DNA of 64,000 bases from Verrucomicrobiales bacterium (GTDB taxonomy: Bacteria > Verrucomicrobiota > Verrucomicrobiia > Verrucomicrobiales > DEV007), in contig JAEUHH010000005.1 of the NCBI GenBank assembly GCA_016795505.1, forward strand, positions 27,979 through 91,978, in the 5' to 3' direction. A program made the translations under genes and the position numbers. The notes below the pieces were generated by a model, which was not told the origin of the DNA, searched no databases, and worked only from the letters and a program-made list of their open reading frames with translations. Positions 33,191-41,431 of this stretch are shown piece by piece. The first letter of the stretch is position 1; the number at the start of each line of letters is the position of its first letter.

Positions 33191-33330
33191 TTGCGGCGGG
33201 AATTTTCTGGTTTACCGGAGCCGCATGCCAAATCCATGGACCGGGGTGGGAAACCCCTACACACGCCAGGAAGTCCTCGACCGGCTCCGCGACACGCTCT
33301 CGCGGGGCGAGGCGATCATCGCCGCGGGTG
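33191..33330. repeat. Direct repeat copy 2 (5' end of PEP-hydrolase-like gene)
   Basis: This is the second identical 140-bp copy. It supplies the ribosome binding site and first 35 codons of the intact PEP-hydrolase-like gene and forms the right border of the inserted module. Confidence 0.98.
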
Positions 33331-34094
33331 CGGGCACGGGGATCAGCGCCAAGTTCATCGAACGCGGCGGCGCCGATCTCATCATCATCTACAACTCGGG
33401 CCGCTACCGCATGATGGGCCACGGCTCCATCGCGGGGATCATGGGCTACGGCGATGCCAATGCCACGGCGATGGAGATCGGGGAGTACGAGGTGCTGCCG
33501 GTGGTGAAGGAGATCCCGGTGATCTGTGGGGTGCACTGCACCGATCCGCGCCGCCGCATGTGGCACTGGCTGCAGCAGGTGAAGGCGATGGGCTTCTCGG
33601 GGATGAACAACTTTCCCACCCACACCATCATCGACGGGTCCTTCCGCCAGCAGCTGGAGGAGACCGGCATGGGCACGGACAAGGAAATCGAAACGGTCGC
33701 CCTCGCCCGCCGCATGGATCTCTTCACCATCGTCTACGTGGCTTCGCCGGCCGAGGCCAGGGCCATGGCCGAGGCCGGAGCCGATGTCATCATCGCGCAC
33801 GTCGGCTGCACCGTGGGTGGATCCATCGGCGTGACGAATGCGGCGATGTCGCTCGCGGACGCGGCGGTGGCGACGCAGGCCATCATCGATGCCGGCAAAT
33901 CGGTGCGCGACGATGTGATCTATCTTTCCCACGGTGGCCCCATCGCGACGCCGTCCGATGCGGCCTATATCAACGAGCGCACGGACGCGGTCGGCTTTGT
34001 CGGGGCGTCGAGCCTCGAGCGCATGGCGGTGGAGGAGTCGCTGACGCAGCTGACCCGCGAGTTCAAGTCGATCCCCCTGCACCGCACGAAGTGA
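33225..34094 (+). CDS. PEP-hydrolase-like TIM-barrel protein
   Basis: The 289-residue TIM-barrel protein belongs to the phosphoenolpyruvate hydrolase-like family, related to PEP mutase and isocitrate lyase folds. Seen: GAGTGISAKFIERGGADLIIIYNSGRYRM near the N-terminus, VCGVHCTDPRRRM-type block, GMNNFPTHTIIDG, and DVIIAHVGCTVGGSIGVTNA. In plant and fungal Tm-1-type proteins this domain is fused to the UPF0261 domain; here the partner is the next gene, 1 bp downstream. ATG 33225 follows GGAG by a good distance. Its first 35 codons lie in the duplicated repeat, so the present promoter is a copy. The reaction in bacteria is unknown. Confidence 0.85.
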   Translation: MPNPWTGVGNPYTRQEVLDRLRDTLSRGEAIIAAGAGTGISAKFIERGGADLIIIYNSGRYRMMGHGSIAGIMGYGDANATAMEIGEYEVLPVVKEIPVICGVHCTDPRRRMWHWLQQVKAMGFSGMNNFPTHTIIDGSFRQQLEETGMGTDKEIETVALARRMDLFTIVYVASPAEARAMAEAGADVIIAHVGCTVGGSIGVTNAAMSLADAAVATQAIIDAGKSVRDDVIYLSHGGPIATPSDAAYINERTDAVGFVGASSLERMAVEESLTQLTREFKSIPLHRTK

Positions 34095-34095
34095 C

Positions 34096-35313
34096 ATGGC
34101 CGGGAAACGCATCGCCGTCATCGGCACCCTCGACACGAAGGGTGCGGAGCATGCCTATGTCGCCGATTGCCTGCGCGAGTTCGGGCACAGACCGCTCCTG
34201 ATCGACCTCGGCACCGGAGGTCCCGCCACAGTGACACCGGAAATCACCCGCGCGGAAGTCGCAGCGACCGGGGGACTCGATCTCGCCGCGCTGGTCGCGA
34301 CGGGTGACCGCGGCACCTGTGTCGCTGCGATGTGCGAAGCCGCGCCCGTGCTGCTCGCGAGGCTGGCCGCAGAGGGCCTCATCGACGGCGTCATCTCCCT
34401 GGGCGGTGGCGGTGGCACGGCGTTGGGCACGGCGGCGATGCGCGCGCTGCCGGTCGGCTTTCCGAAGCTGATGGTCTCAACGATGGCGAGCGGCCACACG
34501 GCGCCGTATGTCGGCAGCAAGGACATCGTGATGTTTCCCAGCATCGTGGATGTGTCGGGACTGAACCGCATCTCCCGCCCCCTTTTCCGCCAGGCGGCGG
34601 CGGCGATCGCCGGGATGGTCGATGCGGGCCGGGCGGAAGCCCCGGAAGACCGACCGCTCATCGCGGCGAGCATGTTCGGCAACACGACCCGCTGTGTCGA
34701 GCTGGCCCGCGCGGTGATGGAGCGGGCCGGCTACGAGGTGCTGGTCTTCCACGCCACCGGCACGGGCGGCCGCACCCTGGAGACGCTCATCGGAGACGGG
34801 CTCATGCGTGGTGTCCTCGACATCACGACCACGGAATGGGCCGACGAACTGGTGGGCGGGGTCCTGACGGCGGGACCGCATCGTCTCGAGGCGGCCGCCC
34901 GCGCCGGTGTGCCGGCCATCGTGGTGCCGGGCTGTCTCGACATGGTCAACTTTGGCGCCCGCGACACGGTGCCGGCGCGCTTCGCAGGGCGGACTTTCCA
35001 CCTGCACAATCCCCAGGTCACCCTGATGCGGACCACGCCCGAGGAATGTGCCGAACTCGGCCGCATCGTCGCGGAAAAGGTCAACGCCTCGACGGGACCG
35101 GTGCGTGTGTTGGTGCCGACGCGGGCCATCAGCCTGATCTCGGCGCCGGGGCAGCCATTCCATGATCCGGAGGCGGATGCGGCGCTCTTCGAGTCGCTCC
35201 GGCGCCATCTCGATCCCGCCATCCCGCTGGTGGAAATGGACGCCGCGATCAACGATGAGGTGTTTGCGGAGGCTTGTGCGGAGAGTTTGCTGGAGTTGTT
35301 GAGGCGCGATTGA
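34096..35313 (+). CDS. Tm-1-like ATP-binding (UPF0261) protein
   Basis: The 405-residue protein starts MAGKRIAVIGTLDTKGAEHA, the family signature. It continues with ISLGGGGGTALGTAAMRALP, KLMVSTMASGHTAPYVG and LDITTTEWADELVGGVLTAG. It matches UPF0261, the N-terminal ATP-binding domain of tomato Tm-1, which in the plant blocks tobamovirus replication; the bacterial role is unknown and probably metabolic. It follows the PEP-hydrolase-like gene by 1 bp, so the two make a complex or pathway pair. The 3' end lies about 140 bp before the hairpin array. Confidence 0.92.
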   Translation: MAGKRIAVIGTLDTKGAEHAYVADCLREFGHRPLLIDLGTGGPATVTPEITRAEVAATGGLDLAALVATGDRGTCVAAMCEAAPVLLARLAAEGLIDGVISLGGGGGTALGTAAMRALPVGFPKLMVSTMASGHTAPYVGSKDIVMFPSIVDVSGLNRISRPLFRQAAAAIAGMVDAGRAEAPEDRPLIAASMFGNTTRCVELARAVMERAGYEVLVFHATGTGGRTLETLIGDGLMRGVLDITTTEWADELVGGVLTAGPHRLEAAARAGVPAIVVPGCLDMVNFGARDTVPARFAGRTFHLHNPQVTLMRTTPEECAELGRIVAEKVNASTGPVRVLVPTRAISLISAPGQPFHDPEADAALFESLRRHLDPAIPLVEMDAAINDEVFAEACAESLLELLRRD

Positions 35314-35439
35314 AGTGAGGCTTTGGAGGGGAAGGAAAAAGGTGGGAAGGGGGGCGTCCGTGGGGACTTGGGCGTCCGCTCCGCGTTGGCTGGGCGATGG
35401 GAGTACGTACGGGGGATGATGGGGATGTTTGAGGGAAAG

Positions 35440-37505
35440 GCGTGCTTTGGGGAGATTCGCGTCATTCGCGTTCATTCTTTTCCATTCGTGTAAAGGTTTG
35501 GAAGATCTGGGGGCCGGGGCTGGGACCTCGGAAACGCTGGGCGCGACCCGATCCGGCTGGAAGATCGGAACGCGAATGTAAAGGAATGGCCGCGAATGAC
35601 GCGAATGGTGGATCGAGAGGCGCGCGTTTGGGGAGATTCGCGTCATTCGCGTTCATTCTTTTCCATTCGTGTTAAAAATTGAAGGGCAGAAAGACCTGGA
35701 GCTTGAGCAACTGGGGACTTGAAAGCCAGCCATGCCGCTCCAACTCGGCTGGATGATCGGGACGCGAATGTAAAGGAATGGCCGCGAATGACGCGAATGG
35801 TGGAGGGAAACACACCCTCTGGGGAGATTCGCGTCATTCGCGTTCATTCTTTTCCATTCGTGTTAAAAATTGAAGGGCAGAAAGACCGGGAGCTTGAGCA
35901 ACTGGGAACTTGAAAGCCAGTCATGCCGCTCCAACTCGGCTGGATGATCGGGACGCGAATGTAAAGGAATGGCCGCGAATGACGCGAATGGTGGAGGGAA
36001 ACACACCCTGTGGGGAGATTCGCGTCATTCGCGTTCATTCTTTTCCATTCGTGTTAAAAGGTGAAGGGCAGGAAGACCGGGAGCTTGAGCAACTGGGAAC
36101 TTGAAAGCCAGTCATGCCGCTCCAACTCGGCTGGATGATCGGAACGCGAATGTAAAAGAATGAACGCGAATGTCGCGAATGGTTGACTAGAAAGCCTGCC
36201 CTGAGGAGATCCACCTTACCCATGCCCATTACTCTCTACTCGCGTAAAACACTGGCGGCCAAAATGCCCCAAAAACCTGAGAATCCACACCGAATCGCCT
36301 TGATCACTGGCCCTGCCCTGTAAAACAATGGCCGCAAAAGGTGCGACACGTTGCAAACGACCACCACCGAAAAACAATTTCGCAGGAAAAAGCCGATCCA
36401 AATGAATCCGCAGCCGACAGCCACGAAATTCGATGACGAAAGCTATCAGATCATCGGTGTCGCCATGGAGGTTCACAATGAGCTTGGTCCCGGCTTGCGC
36501 GAAAAGCCTTACGAAGCTGCCATGGTGATAGCATTGAAGCAAAAAGGCTTCCGGGTGGAGCCACAACGTCCCTATCCCATTCGTTTCCGCCAATACATCG
36601 TCGGAGACTGTATCCCGGATCTCACCGTGAGCGCCAGTGTTCTGGTCGAGATCAAAGCAGTGGATCGGATCGGAGAGAGCGAAGTGGCGCAAATGCTGAA
36701 TTACCTCAGAGTCGCCAAGCTCGGACTGGGGTTGGTTGTCAATTTCAAGAATCCCAAGCTCGAGTGGAAAAGGGTCGTCTTGGACCGTTTTGGCGGTTGG
36801 AAGGCAAACGGAGAAGGGTGAGGGCGAATGACGCAAACGGTTGATCGAGAGGCGCGCGTTTGGGGAGATTCGCGTCATTCGCGTTCATTCTTTTCCATTC
36901 GTGTTCAATGCGGAAAGGTAGCGAGACCGGGAGCTTGAGAAGCTGGGGAACTTGAAAGCCGGCCACGCCGCCCCGGTTCGACTGGATGATCGGAACGCGA
37001 ATGTTGGAGGGAAACACACCCTCTGGGGAGATTCGCGTCATTCGCGTTCATTCTTTTCCATTCGTGTTAAAAGGTGAAGGGCAGAAAGACCGGGAGCTTG
37101 AGAAACTGGGGAACTTGAAAGCCAGCCATCCTGCCCCGGCTCGACTGGAAGATCGGAACGCGAATGTAAAGGAATGGCCGCGAATGACGCGAATGGTGGA
37201 TCGAGAGGCGTGCGTTTGGGGAGATTCGCGTCATTCGCGTTCATTCTTTTCCATTCGTGTTAAAAATTGAAGGGCAGAAAGACTGGGAGCTTGAGAAGTT
37301 GGGGAACTTGAAAGCCAGCCATGCCGCCCCAACTCGGCTGGAAGTTCGGAACGCGAATGTAAAGGAATGGCCGCGAATGACGCGAATGGTGGAGGGAAAC
37401 GCGTGCTCTGGGGAGAAGCCTGAAAAGCTGGGAGCCATGCCGCCCCAACTCGACTGGATGATCGGAACGCGAATGTAAAGGAATGGCCGCGAATGACGCG
37501 AATCA
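35440..37505. repeat. Tandem array of about ten long-hairpin units
   Basis: Units of about 190 bp (193, 191, 190 bp between left arms at 35569, 35762, 35953, 36143) each hold a left arm of about 39 bp, a 25-bp variable loop and a right arm complementary to the left with a few mismatches. Intact hairpins are at 35569-35673, 35762-35864, 35953-36055 and 37157-37260. Right arm only is at 35454; the left arm is truncated at 36823 and 36993; left arm only is at 37350 and 37466. The spacers between hairpins (about 85 bp) are also alike. A GxxExxY gene interrupts the array between 36402 and 36821. Many short ORFs in the array are by-products of the repeat. Confidence 0.93.
36402..36821 (+). CDS. GxxExxY protein (PD-(D/E)XK nuclease-like)
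   Basis: The 139-residue protein starts MNPQPTATKFDDESYQIIGV. It has the family signature LGPGLREKPYE (G-L-x-E-x-x-Y), then a PD-(D/E)XK-like core with Asp in CIPDLTV and Glu-x-Lys in VEIKAVDRI, and a C-terminal VAQMLNYLRVAKLGLGLVVNF. Function in this family is not established; a nuclease role is inferred from the core. An upstream ATG at 36351 is in frame but lies in non-conserved sequence. The gene sits inside the hairpin array with degenerate hairpin units on both sides, suggesting the two travel together. Confidence 0.85.
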   Translation: MNPQPTATKFDDESYQIIGVAMEVHNELGPGLREKPYEAAMVIALKQKGFRVEPQRPYPIRFRQYIVGDCIPDLTVSASVLVEIKAVDRIGESEVAQMLNYLRVAKLGLGLVVNFKNPKLEWKRVVLDRFGGWKANGEG

Positions 37506-37600
37506 CGACGGATCACCGCCGCCATCAATTTTCGCGCCTATTCCGCCTCCCTTTGGCGTAAACTCCGACCTCTCCCCGACCCACCGCCAAGCAAACCGAC

Positions 37601-38752
37601 ATGGAAGACCACTTCGATCCCCGCTTCCCCTCCATTGAGCATCTGCGCGCGCGCAGCGCCCTGCGCCTGCCTCGATTCGTGCTCGAATACCTGGAAGGCG
37701 GGTGCAACTCCGAGATCAACCTGCGCCGCAACACCGATGAGATCCGCGAGGTCCGGCTGATGCCGCGTTACCTCGGCGAGTTCAAGGGCGCGGATCTGAA
37801 AACCGAACTCTTTGGCCAGACCTACGAGGCCCCCTTCGGGGTTTCCCCCATCGGACTCCAGGGGATGATCTGGCCGCGTGCCACCGAGATCCTCGCCGCG
37901 GCGGCGACGAAGCACGGCCTCCCCTTCATCCTCAGCACCGTGGCCACGGCGAGCATCGAGACCGTGGCCGAGATCACCGGCGGCAAGGCCTGGTTCCAGC
38001 TCTATCATCCGGTGGAGGAGGATCTGCGGAACAAGCTCCTCGACCGCGTCGAGGCGGCCGGACTGCCCGTGCTCGTGATCCTCGCCGACACGCCCGTCTT
38101 CGGCTACCGGCCGCGCGAGATCCGCAACGGCCTCGCCATGCCGCCGAAGATGACCCTGCGCAACATCGCCCAGATGATGACGCGTCCGCACTGGTCCTTC
38201 GCCCAGCTCGCCACCGGAGTGCCCGAGTTCGCCACCTTGAAACCCTACCTGCCCGGCGGGCTGGACATGAAACACCTCGGCCTCTTCATGAACCGGACTT
38301 TCTCCGGCCGGCTCAATCCGGCGCGCCTCGCCTCGTTGCGCGATCGCTGGAAAGGGAAGCTGGTCGTCAAGGGGCTCGTCAGCGAGGAGGATGTCGAGAC
38401 CGCGCTGGGCATCGGTGTCGATGGGATCATTGTGTCGAACCACGGCGGACGCCAGCTCGACGCGGGTGAGTCGACGATCGCGCCGCTGCCCCGGCTGGCG
38501 CGGCGCTTCGGCGACCGCACCACCTTGATGCTCGACAGCGGCCTGCGCTCTGGTCCCGACATCGCCTGTGCCCTCGCGAGCGGCGCCCGTTTCGGCTTCC
38601 TCGGCCGCAGTTTCATGTATGGCGTCGCCGCGCTCGGAGATAAGGGCGGCGATCACACGATGACGATGCTGAAGCGGCAGCTCCGGCAGGTCATGGAACA
38701 GCTCGCCTGTGAGCGGACAGGGGACTTTCCCAGGCATCTGGTTGTCCGGTAG
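37601..38752 (+). CDS. FMN-dependent alpha-hydroxy-acid dehydrogenase
   Basis: The 383-residue enzyme belongs to the L-lactate dehydrogenase/glycolate oxidase family, which oxidises 2-hydroxy acids with FMN. Seen: APFGVSPIGLQGMIWPRA near residue 90, AWFQLYHPVEED, VVKGLVSEEDVETALG with the FMN-contacting Lys, SNHGGRQLDAGES with the catalytic His, and LDSGLRSGPDIACALASGA with the Arg that binds the substrate carboxylate. The substrate could be L-lactate, glycolate or another hydroxy acid. The start at 37601 follows the end of the hairpin array by about 95 bp. The gene is convergent with norD. Confidence 0.92.
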   Translation: MEDHFDPRFPSIEHLRARSALRLPRFVLEYLEGGCNSEINLRRNTDEIREVRLMPRYLGEFKGADLKTELFGQTYEAPFGVSPIGLQGMIWPRATEILAAAATKHGLPFILSTVATASIETVAEITGGKAWFQLYHPVEEDLRNKLLDRVEAAGLPVLVILADTPVFGYRPREIRNGLAMPPKMTLRNIAQMMTRPHWSFAQLATGVPEFATLKPYLPGGLDMKHLGLFMNRTFSGRLNPARLASLRDRWKGKLVVKGLVSEEDVETALGIGVDGIIVSNHGGRQLDAGESTIAPLPRLARRFGDRTTLMLDSGLRSGPDIACALASGARFGFLGRSFMYGVAALGDKGGDHTMTMLKRQLRQVMEQLACERTGDFPRHLVVR

Positions 38753-38790
38753 AGTCCTTGACCTGCCGGGGGGCGATCATCCGCGGTCTG

Positions 38791-38843
38791 GTTTCTGATC
38801 GAACAGGGTCTCATCGGAGATCGAACCCTGTTTCATCGGAAAC
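38791..38843. terminator. 22-bp palindrome pair between convergent genes
   Basis: Two 22-bp units form the inverted pair AACAGGGT / ACCCTGTT with a short inner stem. The element lies between the convergent hydroxy-acid dehydrogenase and norD genes, where a bidirectional terminator would be expected. It belongs to the same family as the units at 29611, 48095 and 54756. There is no U-tract, so the terminator role is inference. Confidence 0.55.
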
Positions 38844-38875
38844 CACGCGTGTCTGACTGGCGGGGCCAACTGGTC

Positions 38876-40600
38876 TCATGTCTCCAGTCGCAGACGCGCA
38901 AAGGCCCCGCAGAGGCTGGCAATGAGGGCGCGGGGTGATGGGACGACGTCGTAGTGCTGGCGTTTGAACATGCGGGGAAACTGTTCGCGGGCGCGTCGCT
39001 CGATGGCGAAGGCGTGGGTCATGATGCCGTGGCGCGCGCCGGTCTCAATGGCTTTGCGAACGTCGCGGATGCCATACTCGCCCTCGTAGCGGTCGTAGTC
39101 GCAGGGGCGACCGTCGGTGAGCAGGAAGACGATCTTTCGCTCGCCGGACTCGCGCGCGAGCCGCTCCTGCGCATGCCGCAGGGCGGGACCGATGCGGGTG
39201 TAGCCGCGGGCTGTGAGCGATCCCAGCCGGGCCCGCGAGCCGGCCCATTGCTCCCGGAAGTCTTTGATGAGGTGGAATTCGCACTGACGTCTCGTGTTGG
39301 AGCTGAATCCTGCAACGGCGAAGTCCGGGATGAATTCGTCGAGTACTTCCCCGGTGCAGAAGAGCGTGTCCCTCATGGTGTCGAGGACCCGCGCATCATC
39401 GATCCAGGAATCGGTGGAAAAGCTGAGATCCATGAGGATGAGGGCGGAGACATCGTGCCGCTGGCGGCGGCGCTCGATGTAGAGACGCTCGTCGGGTGCC
39501 TGTCCGGCCCGCTGGTCGACGAGAGCCCTCACCACGGCGTCGAGGTCGAGGTCGTCGCCTTGGGGCCGGGTCCGCCGCCGCTCCAGGCGGGTGGCTAGGG
39601 AGGCCATCTTTTTCTTGAGGTCGAGGATGAGATCGCGGTGCTGCCGCTCGGTGCTGGCCGCCCAGACAGGATCGGCGTCCCGCGCCAGGGTCTGTCGCAC
39701 ATAGCACCAGTCGGGACGGTGCCGGCGCTGTTTGTAGTCCCACTCTGGATAGGGAATTCCCTCGGGCGGCGGCCCTTCGCCGACCTCGAGGTGTACGCCA
39801 TCGATGACGAGGTCGGCGCGGTAGATAGAGCGGGGTCGCTCGCGACTGCGCATCACCTGCGTCATCTGGAGGGAGCGAAGCGCTTCCTCGTGGTCCTTCA
39901 GTTCATCATCCTCATCGGTCTTTCGGTCGATGCCGTTGGCTTCCTCGAGGGTCTCGGCTTTTTCGAAGGTATGGATGGGCATCTCGGCCTCGACGGGCTG
40001 TTCGCCGGGGTCTTCGATGCTTTTCACACCGGCGCGTCCCTCGCCTTTGATCTCGGTGATCTCGTCGTCGTCGGGCTCGGGGTCAGTGGCTTCCCGGTCT
40101 TCGGCTGGACGGATGGATCCGGTCTCGTTGGTGGACCGGATGGCAGGCTCCCCGAGGAGTGACCACAGATCGTGACCGGCGAGGGAGGTCTCCAGCCGGG
40201 TGATCCTGTCGCAGAGGCCGGGAAACTCTGCCGCCCAGTCGGAGAGGCGGTCGCGGAGAGGCGCCAGTGGCCGGGCGCTGCCGGCGTTGCGCAGAGCGAG
40301 GGCGCCGAGCAGGGTCTTGATGCGGAACAATTCCTCATTCGCTTCGACCGACGGCGCGGCGTCAAATCCGGTCGGGAGAAACAGGTGTTCGTCATCGCAG
40401 AGGACTCTCTGCGTGGTCTCGATGATGGCCACGGGCCGTCCGGCGACCATGCGGGCGAGGAGGAACAGCTCCTGGCGCAGGGGCTCCAGCGGTGCGCGGA
40501 CGGCTGCCAGGTGGCGCTCGCGGGGACTGACGACGAGGCGCCGGTACAGGGCCTTGATTGCCAGAAAGAGGTTTTCCTCCCATTCGAGGATGGAGCTCAT
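38876..40600 (-). CDS. norD: Nitric oxide reductase activation protein NorD
   Basis: The 574-residue protein helps assemble or activate nitric oxide reductase with NorQ. The N-terminal helical region is followed by an acidic low-complexity linker (about 160-240). A C-terminal von Willebrand A domain begins near residue 380 with ALILMDLSFSTDSW, a MIDAS-type DxSxS motif, and IVFLLTDGRPCDYDRYEGEYG. The order norC-norB-norQ-norD on one strand fits the role. The start at 40600 gives MSSILEWEENLFLAIKALYR, typical of NorD. It is the last gene of the operon, 51 bp after norQ. Confidence 0.93.
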   Translation of the reverse strand: MSSILEWEENLFLAIKALYRRLVVSPRERHLAAVRAPLEPLRQELFLLARMVAGRPVAIIETTQRVLCDDEHLFLPTGFDAAPSVEANEELFRIKTLLGALALRNAGSARPLAPLRDRLSDWAAEFPGLCDRITRLETSLAGHDLWSLLGEPAIRSTNETGSIRPAEDREATDPEPDDDEITEIKGEGRAGVKSIEDPGEQPVEAEMPIHTFEKAETLEEANGIDRKTDEDDELKDHEEALRSLQMTQVMRSRERPRSIYRADLVIDGVHLEVGEGPPPEGIPYPEWDYKQRRHRPDWCYVRQTLARDADPVWAASTERQHRDLILDLKKKMASLATRLERRRTRPQGDDLDLDAVVRALVDQRAGQAPDERLYIERRRQRHDVSALILMDLSFSTDSWIDDARVLDTMRDTLFCTGEVLDEFIPDFAVAGFSSNTRRQCEFHLIKDFREQWAGSRARLGSLTARGYTRIGPALRHAQERLARESGERKIVFLLTDGRPCDYDRYEGEYGIRDVRKAIETGARHGIMTHAFAIERRAREQFPRMFKRQHYDVVPSPRALIASLCGAFARLRLET

Positions 40601-40651
40601 GGCACGCGGGGAGTGGGATCGAATGCGGGCCGGGGCTTGGGCCGGGTCACT

Positions 40652-41431
40652 TCAGAAGGTCAGGTCGATGATTTGCCGGATGGCTTTCATCGCGTCGGGA
40701 TCGTCGGTGAGGGGCTCCGCTATGGCGGCGGCGGCGGCGAAGCGCGGTGGCAGGCCCCGGGCGATCAGTTTGGCGGCATCGACGAGCAGGCGTGTCGAGA
40801 CAGACTCGATCAGGGAAAGCTCGGTGAGGTTGCGAACCTTTCGGGCGATGGAGACCAGCTTGGCGGCGGCAGCGGTCTCGATGCCTGTCTCGCCGCAAAG
40901 GATGCGGATTTCGACCTCTTCATCGGGATAGCCGAAGGTATAACCGACGAAACGCTGCCGTGTCGAGGCTTTCAGCTCCCGCATACTGCGCTGATAGCCG
41001 GGGTTGTAGGTGATCACCAGCATGAACTCCGGCGGCGCCTGCAGGGTCTCCCCGGTGCGGTCGAGGAAAAGCTCCCGCCGGTAATCGGTCAGCGGATGGA
41101 TCACGACGATGGCATCAGCCCTGGCCTCAGCGATCTCATCTAGGTAGAGGATGGCTCCCTCCCGCACCGCCCGGGTCACGGGTCCGTCGCACCAGATGGT
41201 CTCGCCCCCGACGAGGAGATGACGCCCCAGCAGGTCCGTGGCCGAGGTGTCCTCATTGCAGGCGACGGTGATCAGGGATCGGCCGAGGCTGGCCGCCATG
41301 TGCTCGACGAAGCGGGTCTTGCCGCAACCGGTCGGACCCTTGAGCATCAGCGGCAGTCTGGCGCGCCAGGCTTCCGTAAAAAGCTCCGATTCGCGACCGG
41401 TCTCGAGGTAGAAGATCTCTTTCCCACTCAC
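40652..41431 (-). CDS. norQ: MoxR-type AAA ATPase NorQ
   Basis: The 259-residue ATPase belongs to the CbbQ/NirQ/NorQ group of MoxR AAA+ proteins. Walker A is LMLKGPTGCGKTRFVEHMA, Walker B is GAILYLDEIAEARADA, and sensor and arginine-finger regions follow (VITYNPGYQRSMRELK). With NorD it acts as a chaperone-like remodeller needed for active NO reductase. Its start overlaps the norB stop by 4 bp (ATGA), implying translational coupling. Confidence 0.93.
   Translation of the reverse strand: MSGKEIFYLETGRESELFTEAWRARLPLMLKGPTGCGKTRFVEHMAASLGRSLITVACNEDTSATDLLGRHLLVGGETIWCDGPVTRAVREGAILYLDEIAEARADAIVVIHPLTDYRRELFLDRTGETLQAPPEFMLVITYNPGYQRSMRELKASTRQRFVGYTFGYPDEEVEIRILCGETGIETAAAAKLVSIARKVRNLTELSLIESVSTRLLVDAAKLIARGLPPRFAAAAAIAEPLTDDPDAMKAIRQIIDLTF

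Noticed and set aside
35643..37270. Repeated 64-codon ORFs on both strands
   Set aside because: They recur with the 190-bp unit of the hairpin array and are by-products of the repeat, not a gene family.
35440..37505. Possible CRISPR array
   Set aside because: The spacers between hairpins are as conserved as the arms, units are about 190 bp, and no cas gene is present.
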